A DNA stretch of 64,000 nt from JARFQW01 sp963842955 (GCA_963842955.1 CAWJIJ010000006.1:186001-250000), one strand, 5' to 3'. Numbered from the stretch's first letter, positions 51,610 through 60,140 are shown. Made by a program: numbers and translations. Notes: generated by a model not told the origin, from the letters alone.

Positions 51610-53397
51610 CTACGCGCCCTGGATGAGCATGAGGACCACGCCGGTCAGCAATCCGAGCACGAAGAACACCGGGGCGAGGGCGGGAGCCGGGTCGTCGAAC
51701 TCGTCATATTCGAGTCCGCAGAGGACGACGTCCGACAGGTCGTTGTCCGCGGGGTCGGGATAGGCAGGGGTATTACCCGGCGGTTCGCCGGCAAAGGCAT
51801 GGATGCTGGCGTAGGAATCCGGCATGACGCCAATCAGGTCGGTTGCCGGGTTGCCGGAAGGACGGCCTGATGCCACCAGGGCCTGGCGTAGATCTGCCGG
51901 GGCCAGCGGCGCACCCGCGGACTTCGAATGGGCGCCCTGAACCGCGGCGGCCACGGCGGCCACCTGGGCTGATGCCGCTGACGTGCCGCCGAACAAGGTG
52001 TAGCAGAAACGGTCGTTTCCTTCCCAGCCATCGCCTGTCGTAAAGACGGCTTCCCCCCACGCATGACAGTTGATCCGTGCCCCGAAGCACGATGACTCGG
52101 TTCGCTCTCGAGGATCCCCTGCGGTGCTTGCGCCCACGAGAATCGCACCGCTGTCACGGACGCCGTTGCCCAGGCCGGCCACGCCGGGCTGGCTGACCAG
52201 CCAGTCCAGGTCGACACCTCCGTTGCCCGCCGGTTCGATAACGGTGATGCCCCGATTCGTGGCATCCCGGATCGCCACGAAGACCGGAAACTGCACTTCG
52301 GCGGGCGCCCCGGTGACGTCCAGAGCCGGCAGGCTGCCCTGGTCCTCGATCAGCAGGATGTCGCCGGCTGCCAGCGGATGAATACCTTCGGCCTGCGGAC
52401 CGCCGCCGGTGCCCGGCGCCTCGCCCTGCAAAGCGATCAGCGGATTGACCCCCCAGGCGACCGCGTCGATGGCCCACTGCAGGGGTAGATCCCAGCCTGA
52501 GTCCTCGATGAGGGAATAACAGCGGATTCGGGCCGCGGGCACAGCACCCGTGCAGCCCTTGCCGTCATCCCGGGCGGCGAGGATTCCGAGGACCGCGGTG
52601 CCGTGGCCCATGTAGGCCTGGTTCAAGCCGTAAACCCTGCGGATCCGGTCCGGATTGCCGGTGTCGTAGAGATCGATGTGATCCAGCGTCCAGCCCTGTT
52701 CCAGGTCGGCGATCGTAATGCCATCGCCCCGGGCGCCCGCGTAGGCCCAGGCCTCTACGGCGTTGATACCCTCCGGGCCTGCCCAGGGCTGGCTGAAGGC
52801 ATCGAAGGCCTCGGCGGCGGCGTCCGGGTCCGGGGCGGCCTGGGGTTCCCAGATGGTGACCGGCGGATCCGCCGACAACTCCGCTGAACGAACGCCTGAG
52901 AGGGCCGCCAGCGCCGGCACGAAATCGGCGAGCGAAACGTCGAACGGGACCCAGGCATAGAAATACCGGTTGCGGGTGTCGTCGAAGTCCGCAGGGGGGC
53001 CGCCCGGATGGACCCGCTCGGCCGATGCGGCGAAGGCATAGCTGTAGGCTACCCGGGGCCAGCGGCCCCGGAGGCCCTTGAACGCTTCGCCCAGAAGGTC
53101 TTGGAGGGTGTCGGCTGGCGGTTCGGGCTTGCGCCGCAAGGGTCCCGGAACGTCCACAGGAAACAGAAGGCGCGTGTACCCCGTATCACCGCGGGTTTGG
53201 TCTGCGGTGTCGTCACGCGGCGCAGACAAGACGGCGCCGTTCTCTACGCCGAACAGTTGGCCGAACAGTTGGCCTGGGCATGGGTCTGATCCTCCCGGGA
53301 ACGTTGGGTCCGGCACGGGTCGGACGACGGTTCCGCTCCGGTGGGCGCCGAGTGCCCCGAACCGTTGCGCATGGAGAGAACCTAGCTCACGGTTCAT
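51610..53397 (-). CDS. Subtilisin-like S8 peptidase with C-terminal membrane helix
   Basis: A 595-residue protein. Residues about 75-185 resemble an I9-type propeptide region; the S8 domain has D231 (ITIADLEQGW), H265 (YMGHGTAVLGI), oxyanion N392 (EPAGNGG) and S473 (GGTSAASAQVA), so the triad is complete. Cysteines within the domain (SSCFGARINCHAWG and others) suggest disulfides. The C-terminus is an acidic linker (LEYDEFDDPAPALAP) and one helix FFVLGLLTGVVLMLI. No signal peptide is visible at the N-terminus, and the frame is closed 16 codons upstream by the stop of the preceding gene, so the start is uncertain. It follows the epimerase-like gene by 42 bases. Confidence 0.87.
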   Translation of the reverse strand: MNRELGSLHAQRFGALGAHRSGTVVRPVPDPTFPGGSDPCPGQLFGQLFGVENGAVLSAPRDDTADQTRGDTGYTRLLFPVDVPGPLRRKPEPPADTLQDLLGEAFKGLRGRWPRVAYSYAFAASAERVHPGGPPADFDDTRNRYFYAWVPFDVSLADFVPALAALSGVRSAELSADPPVTIWEPQAAPDPDAAAEAFDAFSQPWAGPEGINAVEAWAYAGARGDGITIADLEQGWTLDHIDLYDTGNPDRIRRVYGLNQAYMGHGTAVLGILAARDDGKGCTGAVPAARIRCYSLIEDSGWDLPLQWAIDAVAWGVNPLIALQGEAPGTGGGPQAEGIHPLAAGDILLIEDQGSLPALDVTGAPAEVQFPVFVAIRDATNRGITVIEPAGNGGVDLDWLVSQPGVAGLGNGVRDSGAILVGASTAGDPRERTESSCFGARINCHAWGEAVFTTGDGWEGNDRFCYTLFGGTSAASAQVAAVAAAVQGAHSKSAGAPLAPADLRQALVASGRPSGNPATDLIGVMPDSYASIHAFAGEPPGNTPAYPDPADNDLSDVVLCGLEYDEFDDPAPALAPVFFVLGLLTGVVLMLIQGA

Positions 53398-53439
53398 GCG
53401 GATGCCATGCGGCGGCCGGCTTCCACCAAGGGAGTGACG

Positions 53440-54105
53440 CTACAGATCCCCGCCTTCGAAGACGGTTTCTCCCGGTTGTGGATTGATGCTTGCCTCGCAC
53501 ATGACGTCCGCGAGACGGTGAGCCGGGACACTGCGGTACCGGGCCAGCGGACCGAGCATGAGCCGGTCGGTGAGCGGCGCGGCCATCACCCCCAGGCGCT
53601 CGGCGAGCCGGAATTCCTTCCGCTCGCCGCGCAGCAGTCCCGGACGGAAGATCAGCAGCGATTCGAACTCAAGTGCCCGGCACGCTGCTTCCGCCTCGCC
53701 CTTGGTGCGGAGATAGAGATTGCCCGCGTCCGGGTCCGCGCCGACGGAGGAGTTCAGCGCAAACACCCGCGAACCGCACTGCTTCGCGCCGCGTGCAAAC
53801 GCGGCAACATGATCGAGATCGACGCGCCGAAAGGCTTCAGGGGAGCCGGCCTTGGCCCGGGTCGTTCCGAGGCAGCAATAGGCGCGGTCGACCCTCCGTC
53901 CGGCAAGGCCTTCGGCGAGGGCGGCTTCCAGCTGTTCGAAGTCCGCAAGGATCTCGGTGAACCGCGGATGGGTCATTCCCGTCGTTCGCCGGGTGACGGC
54001 GATGACCCCGGCAATCTCCTGGCGCTGCAGCAAAGCCTGCAGCAGATGACCGCCGACGAGACCGGTGGCGCCGGCAATCAGGGCGAGACGAGACGAGGCG
54101 GCCAT
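53440..54105 (-). CDS. NAD(P)-binding Rossmann protein (HTATIP2/epimerase-like)
   Basis: A 221-residue oxidoreductase-like protein of the atypical short-chain dehydrogenase group. The dinucleotide loop is IAGATGLVGGHLLQALL near residues 10-26. AYCCLGTTRAKAGSPEAFRRVD near 75-96 and YLRTKGEAEAACRAL near 130-144 (active-site Tyr and Lys) are like TIP30/HTATIP2 homologues. LLIFRPGLLRGERKEFRLAER follows. The substrate is unknown. It is transcribed toward the S8 peptidase. Confidence 0.85.
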   Translation of the reverse strand: MAASSRLALIAGATGLVGGHLLQALLQRQEIAGVIAVTRRTTGMTHPRFTEILADFEQLEAALAEGLAGRRVDRAYCCLGTTRAKAGSPEAFRRVDLDHVAAFARGAKQCGSRVFALNSSVGADPDAGNLYLRTKGEAEAACRALEFESLLIFRPGLLRGERKEFRLAERLGVMAAPLTDRLMLGPLARYRSVPAHRLADVMCEASINPQPGETVFEGGDL

Positions 54106-54361
54106 GGAGACTCTCCGAAAACAGGACCCATGCGGGGACGAGGGCAGGTCATCGTAACGTACCCGGGGACTGAGCCCGGATGACGCCGGCGGCGGCGGTT
54201 ACCGGACTACGGACCGCTGAAATTCCCGCGTTCGGCCTGGATACGGCGGGAACGAGGCATGCCGAACGTGCCGCTCCCGGCCGGTTGGCGCGCTGGCCGG
54301 TAGGATAGGGGCTGCCCGACGCGGCGTCCGGTCGTCGAGACGAGCTGGGGAAGGAGGGTCC

Positions 54362-54880
54362 GTGCGAACGATATTGAAAGGTCTTGCGGGATGGTGTGCG
54401 GGCTTGCTCGCGTGCACGGGGGCATTGGCGACGGAAGGCTATCGGGAGCCGGTTCGCGAAGGCCCCTTCCGCATGGAGATCACCCGGGTCATCGAAGGCT
54501 ATCGCTACGACATACGGTTTCTCGAGGGTCCCGCCGGGCGGGGCGCCACGAGGTTTCGGCTGGCCAACGTGCATACCCCGGCGATCTACACGGACCAGGA
54601 GTGCGAGAAGCCGCTCGGCTACGAGGCCAAGGCTTTCGTTGAGGGCTTCATCAAGGGCAGGCGTCTGAAGGCCCGGGATGTGCGCCGGGGGCGGGACACG
54701 CGTTCCTGGGTCGGCCGGATCGAGGTTGAGGGTGAGGACCTGGCCCAGGCCCTGCTCCAGGCCGGTCTCGCGGTGCCCTACAACGATTCGTGGCGCAACC
54801 CGGCGCGCCGGAGCTGGCGTTGCGAAGAGACTGTTCCCCCCGAGGTCATCAAGGGGCTGAAACGAAACGCTGGCTCATGA
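54362..54880 (+). CDS. Exported thermonuclease-like (SNase) protein
   Basis: A 172-residue protein with a signal peptide (ILKGLAGWCAGLLACTGALA) and a staphylococcal nuclease-like domain: RFRLANVHTPAIYTDQECEKPLGYEAKAFVEGFIKG, then RDTRSWVGRIEVEGEDLAQALLQAGLAVPY. The Arg in RLANVHTP fits a nuclease active site, but the usual Asp (RLAGIDAPE in homologues) is less clear, so activity is uncertain. The start is a GTG with a strong Shine-Dalgarno (GGAAGGAGGG). Confidence 0.82.
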   Translation: MRTILKGLAGWCAGLLACTGALATEGYREPVREGPFRMEITRVIEGYRYDIRFLEGPAGRGATRFRLANVHTPAIYTDQECEKPLGYEAKAFVEGFIKGRRLKARDVRRGRDTRSWVGRIEVEGEDLAQALLQAGLAVPYNDSWRNPARRSWRCEETVPPEVIKGLKRNAGS

Positions 54881-54980
54881 TCGAACGAGCCGCGTGGCAT
54901 TTCGCCCGCACACGGCTAAGCTTCTGGGCGGAGCACGTTGCGCCCGCGCAGGGCACGGAATTGCTAACAGGAGAGTCTTG

Positions 54981-55535
54981 ATGACGAATCGAATTGCTTC
55001 CCTTGTCGCAGGTATCGCCGTGGCCGTGAGCCTGATGTTTGCCGCCCCGGCCGTGTTCGCGGACCGTTCCGCCGGAGAGGCGCTGGACGATTCCACCGTG
55101 CAGGCGTCGGTCAAGGCGGCACTGGCGGAGAGCGACGCGGTCAAGGCAAGGTCGATCAATCTGGAGACCTACCAGGGCAACGTCCTTCTGGCGGGTTTCG
55201 TGGAGAGCGATGCGGAAAGGGCCGCGGCCGAGCAGGTGGCCAAGTCGGTGGATGGCGTCAAGCAGGTGACCAACGGACTCGTTGTCTCCGAGCCGGACCG
55301 TTCGGCTGGCCAGGTGCTCGATGACCAGACCATCGAGACCAAGGTCAAGGCCGCGCTCATGAGCGACGAGGTGGCCGATGCGCGGGAAGTGAACGTCGAG
55401 GTCCGGCGCAACGTCGTGCTTCTGAGCGGCTTCACCGAGAGCAAGGAAGAAAAAGCCCGGGCGGGCGACGTCGCGCGCGGCGTCAAGGGGGTCGATGACG
55501 TCGCCAACATGGTGGTCGTCAAGCCCGGGAATTGA
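54981..55535 (+). CDS. Periplasmic protein with two BON domains (OsmY-like)
   Basis: A 184-residue protein with a signal peptide (residues 1-27, cut near VFA-DRS) and two BON domains: residues about 30-105 (DDSTVQASVKAALAESDAVKARSINLETYQGNVLLAGF) and 106-184 (DDQTIETKVKAALMSDEVADAREVNVEVRRNVVLLSGF). OsmY-like proteins bind phospholipid or help outer-membrane proteins under stress. The Shine-Dalgarno ACAGGAGA precedes the ATG at 54981. Confidence 0.9.
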   Translation: MTNRIASLVAGIAVAVSLMFAAPAVFADRSAGEALDDSTVQASVKAALAESDAVKARSINLETYQGNVLLAGFVESDAERAAAEQVAKSVDGVKQVTNGLVVSEPDRSAGQVLDDQTIETKVKAALMSDEVADAREVNVEVRRNVVLLSGFTESKEEKARAGDVARGVKGVDDVANMVVVKPGN

Positions 55536-55556
55536 TTCGCACCCGGGACGGGAACA

Positions 55557-56336
55557 TTGAGCACGCCGTCCCCTGGCATTGAACCTGAGCCCGGAGGCGT
55601 CCCGGGGGGCGCCTCCGGGGCGAGGGCAGGGCAGCGGGAGCTGCCCGTCAAGAACGGATTTCGTCTGCGTGGCGCGGAAATGAGCCGCCTGGAGACCTTC
55701 GCGGATGCCGCGTTCGCGTTTGCCCTGACGCTGCTCGTGATCTCCATCGACGAGATCCCAGCCAGCATCGCGGAACTCAGCGCGGCGCTCCGCACGGTGC
55801 CGGTGTTCGCGGCGTGTTTCGGCATCGTCGTGATGTTCTGGCTGGGGCACCGCACCTGGAGTCAGCGCTACGGCCTGGACGACAGCTGGAGTACGTTTCT
55901 CACGCTGACGCTGGTGTTCACCATCATGGTGTACGTGTACCCGCTGAAAGTGCTTCTGACCGAGGCGCTGAGCGCGCTGACCGGAGACTGGGTACCGTCG
56001 CGTTTCCGTGCCGAGACCTACGCCGAGGTCCGGACCTTATTCAGTGTCTACAGCGCCGGGTGGACCTTCAGCAGCCTGGCGATTCTCCTGCTGTTTCGAC
56101 ATGCGCTTTCAAAGCGCGTGCCGCTGGAGCTGAACGAACGGGAAGTCTATGAGACCCGCACCGAGATCCAGGGCTGGTCGCTGATCACCGGGGCGGGCCT
56201 TGTGTCGATCCTGATCGCCCTTACCGCGCCGGAAGACTGGATCCCGGTGGCCGGCTGGGTCTATGCGATTCTCGGTGTGGTGATGCCCCTGCACGGCTAT
56301 TTTCGCGGGCGTCGCCGGCCGCCCTTGGCCGAGTGA
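55557..56336 (+). CDS. TMEM175/DUF1211-like membrane protein
   Basis: A protein of up to 259 residues with about six helices. The hallmark of the family is near residue 44: RLETFADAAFAFALTLLVISI, where the usual FSD reads FAD. TMEM175 relatives are potassium channels, but prokaryotic members carry two motif copies per subunit or one, and here only one is seen. The start is a TTG at 55557; the ATG at 55680, immediately before the motif, is an alternative that loses the conserved NGFRLRGAE segment. It lies 21 bases after the BON-domain gene. Confidence 0.75.
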   Translation: MSTPSPGIEPEPGGVPGGASGARAGQRELPVKNGFRLRGAEMSRLETFADAAFAFALTLLVISIDEIPASIAELSAALRTVPVFAACFGIVVMFWLGHRTWSQRYGLDDSWSTFLTLTLVFTIMVYVYPLKVLLTEALSALTGDWVPSRFRAETYAEVRTLFSVYSAGWTFSSLAILLLFRHALSKRVPLELNEREVYETRTEIQGWSLITGAGLVSILIALTAPEDWIPVAGWVYAILGVVMPLHGYFRGRRRPPLAE

Positions 56337-56677
56337 GTTTCATCTCAACCGCATACGCTGACTCTTGCCGGCGTGCGACAGGAACGAGGCTGGCTCTGTG
56401 CCCGGACTTCGCTCCAGCTGCGTTTTCCGGTCCGGATCCGGCGACGCAAACTCAGCCGGCAGATCGAGGGTGGCGGCTCCGGCCGGGCACCGGATGTCCG
56501 GATCTCCCCGGCAAGAAGATCAGCTCCAAGGCGAAAAATCGGCACTCCGGCGGTTTAAGGAAGCGCTGGATCGTCGTATGATTTTCGAATGTCCGGCGCT
56601 GGCGGATCCGGAGCGCCGTCCAGGAAGACGGTCGTGTCGGCACCAGGCCCCTGTCCCCGGACCTCGAGGACCAGCAC
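56337..56677. other. Intergenic region with no recognised feature
   Basis: These 341 bases lie between the TMEM175-like gene and the ProQ-domain gene. The long open frame across it and into the next gene has no family-like composition and is out of frame with the ProQ domain. I see no RNA gene, and no promoter with both hexamers. Confidence 0.5.
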
Positions 56678-57109
56678 ATGGGAACCCTCAAGCTCAAGAA
56701 ATCCAGCAATCGGGTGATGACGCCCCGCAAGGGCGGAACCGATGGGCCCGGCGTGGAAGACGAAGCGGCGCCCCGCACCGGAACGCCGTCGGAATCGCTC
56801 CCTTCCGAACCGGCCGAAGGCGAGGGGCACACCATGGAGCTGGCGGAGTTTCGGGCGGCCCTGGAGGCCCAGGGTGTCGTACTCAGGCCTCCCTTCATGG
56901 TGCGTATCGACAAGGCGATCCGGGAAGCCACCGGCATCCCGTGGAAACAGATCGAACGCAACCTGGCCCGGCTGACCAATCGCCGCGGCTATCACAAGGC
57001 GGTGATCGAATCGCCGGTCCGGTATGACCTCGCCGGCAAGCCGAGCGGGCCTGTCGATCCGGAGCACAAGGATCGCGCCCGCGAACTGCTCGCAAAGTCC
57101 AGGCGCTAG
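56678..57109 (+). CDS. Small ProQ/FinO-domain protein
   Basis: A 143-residue protein. Residues 1-70 are low-complexity and probably disordered (Lys, Pro, Glu, Gly, Ser). Residues about 72-140 fit the ProQ/FinO fold: LRPPFMVRIDKAIREATGI, then LARLTNRRGYHKAVIESPVRYDLAGKPSGPVDPEHKDRARELL, with the conserved R-x-DL-x-G-x2-x-G-x-V pattern. Members bind small RNAs and mRNA 3' ends. The basic N-terminal tail would suit RNA binding. The identification is by eye and moderately sure. Confidence 0.65.
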   Translation: MGTLKLKKSSNRVMTPRKGGTDGPGVEDEAAPRTGTPSESLPSEPAEGEGHTMELAEFRAALEAQGVVLRPPFMVRIDKAIREATGIPWKQIERNLARLTNRRGYHKAVIESPVRYDLAGKPSGPVDPEHKDRARELLAKSRR

Positions 57110-57179
57110 ATCTCGAGACCGAATGTCCGCCGGGGCGAACCCCTCGGTTCGCCCCGGGGACAATCCGGCATCTGGCGCG

Positions 57180-57605
57180 TCAGGCGCCCAGGGCTTTCTT
57201 CAGCAGGCCGTCCAGGCTGCCGGCGTCCGGCAGGCCGCCTTTCGGGCTCAAGCTATCCACCAGCTGGGGCAACAGGCCGGCGAGGACGGCGCTGGCCTCC
57301 TGTCCGCCGACCCCCGCCTTGCTGGCGAACTGGGCCAAGGTGTCGCTGCCGAGGGCGGATTCCAGCTGGGACGGCGAGATGGCCTTGTTGTCTCCGCCGC
57401 CGAGCCAGGAGGACACCACGTCGTCCAGCCCGGAGGACTGCAGCGCGCCGATGATTCCGGCGAGACCACCGCTGCCGCCGACGGAGGAATCGTTCGCGCT
57501 GAACAGGCTCTGTGCGGCCTGTGCCAGCTGCGGGCTCTGGCCGGCCAGCTCGCTCAGGTTGCCGAGAATGCCGGAATTCTTCATCAGGGAATCAAGAAGG
57601 CCCAT
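57180..57605 (-). CDS. YidB family protein (DUF937)
   Basis: A 141-residue soluble protein rich in Gly, Ser, Leu and Ala. MGLLDSLMKN at the N-terminus, GGLAGIIGALQSSGLDDVVSSWLGGGDNKAISPSQLESALG in the centre and QEASAVLAGLLPQLVDSLSPKGGLPD near the end match YidB. Function is not established. GGAGAACACCC gives a good Shine-Dalgarno before the ATG. Confidence 0.9.
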   Translation of the reverse strand: MGLLDSLMKNSGILGNLSELAGQSPQLAQAAQSLFSANDSSVGGSGGLAGIIGALQSSGLDDVVSSWLGGGDNKAISPSQLESALGSDTLAQFASKAGVGGQEASAVLAGLLPQLVDSLSPKGGLPDAGSLDGLLKKALGA

Positions 57606-58089
57606 GGGTGTTCTCCGTTAACGGGTATCAAGGAAAGGATTTGGGTGGCCGGATCCATCGGCCCGAGTCCGGGCGTCCAGCGTGAGCAGCAAGCGTCGCG
57701 GACCGTCGGACTCGTGAACTACCAAACATAGACGACGCCGGGACAGGGTGCCCGGGAATGAATGGGTCACAGTCAAGCGGGGCGAATCGACGGACATGGC
57801 GAGAGAGCTCCGGGCTGGCGGGTTTGATCAAGCTGGGGCTGTCTTTTCCCTGTTCGAGTTTCCGGGCATCGAAAGCGAGGCTCCTGCCCGTGAGGTCTGC
57901 CAGTCCATGCAGGTCAGCTCGGCAGGGCGGGTTTTTCCTCTCGACTACAGAGGTCTAAGCTGGGGTTGTCTTTTCTCTGGTGGCGCGCCAATGCTTCGAA
58001 AGCGACATTTCTGCCCGTCTGGTCTGCCCGGCCATGCAGTTCAGCGCGGCACGGCAGATCCTTACTCTGAGCCCGAAGGGTCCGGCAGC
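57606..58089. other. 484-base intergenic region holding a tandem 127-base repeat
   Basis: The gap between yidB and the small secreted-protein gene has no convincing gene; the frame that crosses it only becomes protein-like after 58090. Its main content is the two-copy direct repeat described separately. The remaining part next to yidB shows nothing I can name. Confidence 0.6.
57830..58083 (+). repeat. Two-copy imperfect direct repeat, period 127 bases
   Basis: Copy 1 starts at 57830 and copy 2 at 57957, both with AAGCTGGGG-(C/T)-TGTCTTTT. Shared blocks in the same order are TCGAAAGCGA, CTGCCCGT, GGTCTGCC, CCATGCAG and TCAGC-CGGCA. Both copies have a CTGCC...GGCAG pairing that could form a hairpin. 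The sequence between the shared blocks has diverged, so this is an old duplication or a kept structured element. Confidence 0.75.
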
Positions 58090-58503
58090 ATGATGGCCGC
58101 CTGCGGTCTCCTGGTCTTCCTGTTGGCAACCCCGGCCCGATCTGATCCCTCGCCGGAGACAGACAGCTACCGGGTGGCCGATTCGAAGGGCCGCACAATC
58201 GCGAGCGTTCGACAAAGCCCGCTTGATCGGGATCGCTACGAAATCGTCGGAACACGGGGCGAGCAACTTGCGACCGTGCGCAGGCGTCCGGATACCCGGA
58301 AACAGCTTGATGTTCGGACCGCGGATGGACGCCGCCGCGCCGCGCTGAAATCGAATCCCTTATCGAAGTCGCGTATCGACGAGTTTAACGCCCGCGGCGA
58401 GCGCACGGGCTACTGGGAGCATTCGAATTTCACCGGCACCTGGCATCGTCACGGGCCGGACGGCAGCCGTACCGGCACGGCGGCTCGCCCGAAGCCGAGG
58501 TAA
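58090..58503 (+). CDS. Small exported hypothetical protein
   Basis: A 137-residue protein starting at one of two adjacent ATGs (58090 or 58093). It has a short signal peptide (AACGLLVFLLATPARS) and a polar, Arg-rich beta-type body: YRVADSKGRTIASVRQSPLDRDRYEIVGTRGEQ, RTADGRRRAALKSN and ARGERTGYWEHSNFTGTWHRHG. Repeated turns of the form DSKGR, RGEQ, ADGRR and ARGER hint at a beta-repeat. I do not recognise a family. Confidence 0.65.
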   Translation: MMAACGLLVFLLATPARSDPSPETDSYRVADSKGRTIASVRQSPLDRDRYEIVGTRGEQLATVRRRPDTRKQLDVRTADGRRRAALKSNPLSKSRIDEFNARGERTGYWEHSNFTGTWHRHGPDGSRTGTAARPKPR

Positions 58504-58522
58504 CGGTGCCGGTGTTCGGCAT

Positions 58523-58711
58523 TCAATCACCGATCAGCATCACTGGCACGATGGCTTTGGGGGAGACGTCCAGCAGCGAGGGTGGCTTGGCGCTCAGCCT
58601 GACTTCGCGAACTTCGCAACTGATTCCGGCATAAGCCAGCGACATCCGCGTTCGTATCGCGTAGGGACGGCGACGCAAGCAGTAAAGGATGGGAAGCCGC
58701 ACAGAGGCCAT
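58523..58711 (-). pseudogene. Truncated glutathione S-transferase (N-terminal domain remnant)
   Basis: The 62 codons encode the start of a GST N-terminal thioredoxin fold: LPILYCLRRRPYAIRTRM, LAYAGISCEVREVRLSAKP, LLDVSPKAIVPVMLIGD, then a stop. Intact members have about 200-230 residues, so the rest of this domain and the helical domain are lost. The usual RRCPYA motif reads RRRPYA, so the active-site Cys is gone. No continuation is seen beyond the stop, where the convergent gene begins. It lies 16 bases after the DUF4105 gene. Confidence 0.75.
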
Positions 58712-58727
58712 CGCAATGGTGTGGGCG

Positions 58728-59756
58728 CTACGGGCGAGCGGCCGGAAAGGCTGTGGGCCGTTCGAGCAGTTCCTGGCGAATGGTCCTGGAAAAATCACCA
58801 CCGTCGCCGTTCTGTATTGCAAGCTCGGTGATGTCGCTGCGCCGCCTCAGTTCATCGAGGCTCACCGTGCTGTTGACGGTACCCAGCTGATAAGCCAGTT
58901 CAAGAACATAGCCGTTGGCCAGCAGCCGCCAGTCCAGCGGGAACTTTGAGCCAACCGCTTTGGCGTGTTTCCAGATGGTTGTGGTGCAGTTCTGGGTCAG
59001 CGCGTTGTACCAGCGTGGATTTGCGGCCAGCTCGTTGATGTCTTGAACATAGTCGAGAAGCATGGCCCGATCACCCTCATCAGGGGTGAAAATCCGATAC
59101 AGCTCTACCCGCTCACCGCGGTGATTGGTCCGCAGAGCCACAACGTCTGTCTCTTCTGCCACCACATAGTAGAGCTCGAACTGGCGGAAGAAACCGCGGA
59201 TTGCCGAATAGGACTCACCGACTTCTTTCCTGGTTTCGATCGAGACCGCCAGGTGGCGACCATCAGCGAATTCCCAGCTGGCGATGGTGTGACCGTAAGC
59301 CTGAGGTCCCCAGAAAGAGAAGAAGATGTCGAAGCCCACGAGCTGATCGAGGTCATAGGTGGCGGTGATCCAGCGCTCTTCAGCGTCTGCTTCGTCATCC
59401 CCATAACGGAAACTGCGGACGTTGTTGATCGTCAGTAGAGAACCATCCAGGGTCGCGGTGGGCAGATGCGCCACATTCGGCTGCCAGTTGCGGTCGCTGG
59501 CGGGCGAAAGGGTCAGCCACCAGGCCGCCACGGCGATACACAAGCCGACGACGACTGCCAGAGATCGCCGGAACGGGCGGATCCAGATGACAGCCCCGAC
59601 CAGAGCCGCCAGCAGAATGCCGATGAGGAGCCCGGCAGCCGTGCGCGAGACGGGTCCATCTATCCAGAGGGCCAGAACCGCCCACAGCACAAAGAGGGCT
59701 GCGCCGATGCAAAGCACCATACGCAGCAGCAGACGGAGCGGGTGGATGCCAGACAT
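58728..59756 (-). CDS. DUF4105 membrane protein (Lnb N-terminal periplasmic domain type)
   Basis: A 342-residue protein with three N-terminal helices (about residues 10-32, 36-58 and 66-85) and a DUF4105 domain outside: VRSFRYGDDEADAEERW, TYDLDQLVGFDIFFSFWGPQAYGHTIASWEFADGRHLAVSIETR, and a NALTQNCTTTIWKH motif with the conserved Cys near residue 258. Family members are thought to be thiol-type hydrolases of the envelope, without known substrates. It begins just outside the decaying mobile region. Confidence 0.88.
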   Translation of the reverse strand: MSGIHPLRLLLRMVLCIGAALFVLWAVLALWIDGPVSRTAAGLLIGILLAALVGAVIWIRPFRRSLAVVVGLCIAVAAWWLTLSPASDRNWQPNVAHLPTATLDGSLLTINNVRSFRYGDDEADAEERWITATYDLDQLVGFDIFFSFWGPQAYGHTIASWEFADGRHLAVSIETRKEVGESYSAIRGFFRQFELYYVVAEETDVVALRTNHRGERVELYRIFTPDEGDRAMLLDYVQDINELAANPRWYNALTQNCTTTIWKHAKAVGSKFPLDWRLLANGYVLELAYQLGTVNSTVSLDELRRRSDITELAIQNGDGGDFSRTIRQELLERPTAFPAARP

Positions 59757-59960
59757 GAAAGGGTTTATCTCTATTGTTGTTGGATTTATCGGGTCATCTA
59801 CAGGTCGGACCTGGAAAACTCAGCCGCGGATTCCGTCAGTGCACGGGTGTACTCACTTTACCTCGTCGGCCGCTGGTCTTGCCTGCGGCACAACGGTGCC
59901 GGTTGAGGTGGTCTCGATTTACCGGACACTGGGTTAAGACAACACGGCCATCTTCTCGTA

Positions 59961-60040
59961 CTAACAGGGTGAGCGGTAGCCGATTGTCGAGTGCATGCGG
60001 ATCCGATTGTAGAACCGCTCGATATAGTCCCTGATCTCAT
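59961..60040 (-). pseudogene. IS3-family orfB (C-terminal fragment)
   Basis: About 26 codons match the end of an IS3-family OrfB integrase: EIRDYIERFYNRIRMHS and TIGYRSP. The next codons read C-stop where the family has SP-x-x-YE, and the frame continues YEKMAVLS after the TAG. Both truncation and the nonsense codon show decay. Confidence 0.75.
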
Positions 60041-60140
60041 CACCGCCTTGCGGGGACGCAGCTTGCGATCCAAGCGGTAGATGGCAGCCGTGGAGCGATG
60101 GAATCGTTTCGCAACGCCGTTCGCTGTAGCCAAACTTGCT

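Noticed and set aside
56365..57027. 220-codon frame overlapping the ProQ-domain gene
   Set aside because: Arg/Gly/Pro-rich frame typical of a GC-rich shadow; the overlapping frame carries the ProQ-like domain.
57748..58089. Upstream extension of the small secreted-protein gene
   Set aside because: It runs through the 127-base repeat; a signal peptide starts cleanly at 58090, and the upstream residues look non-coding.
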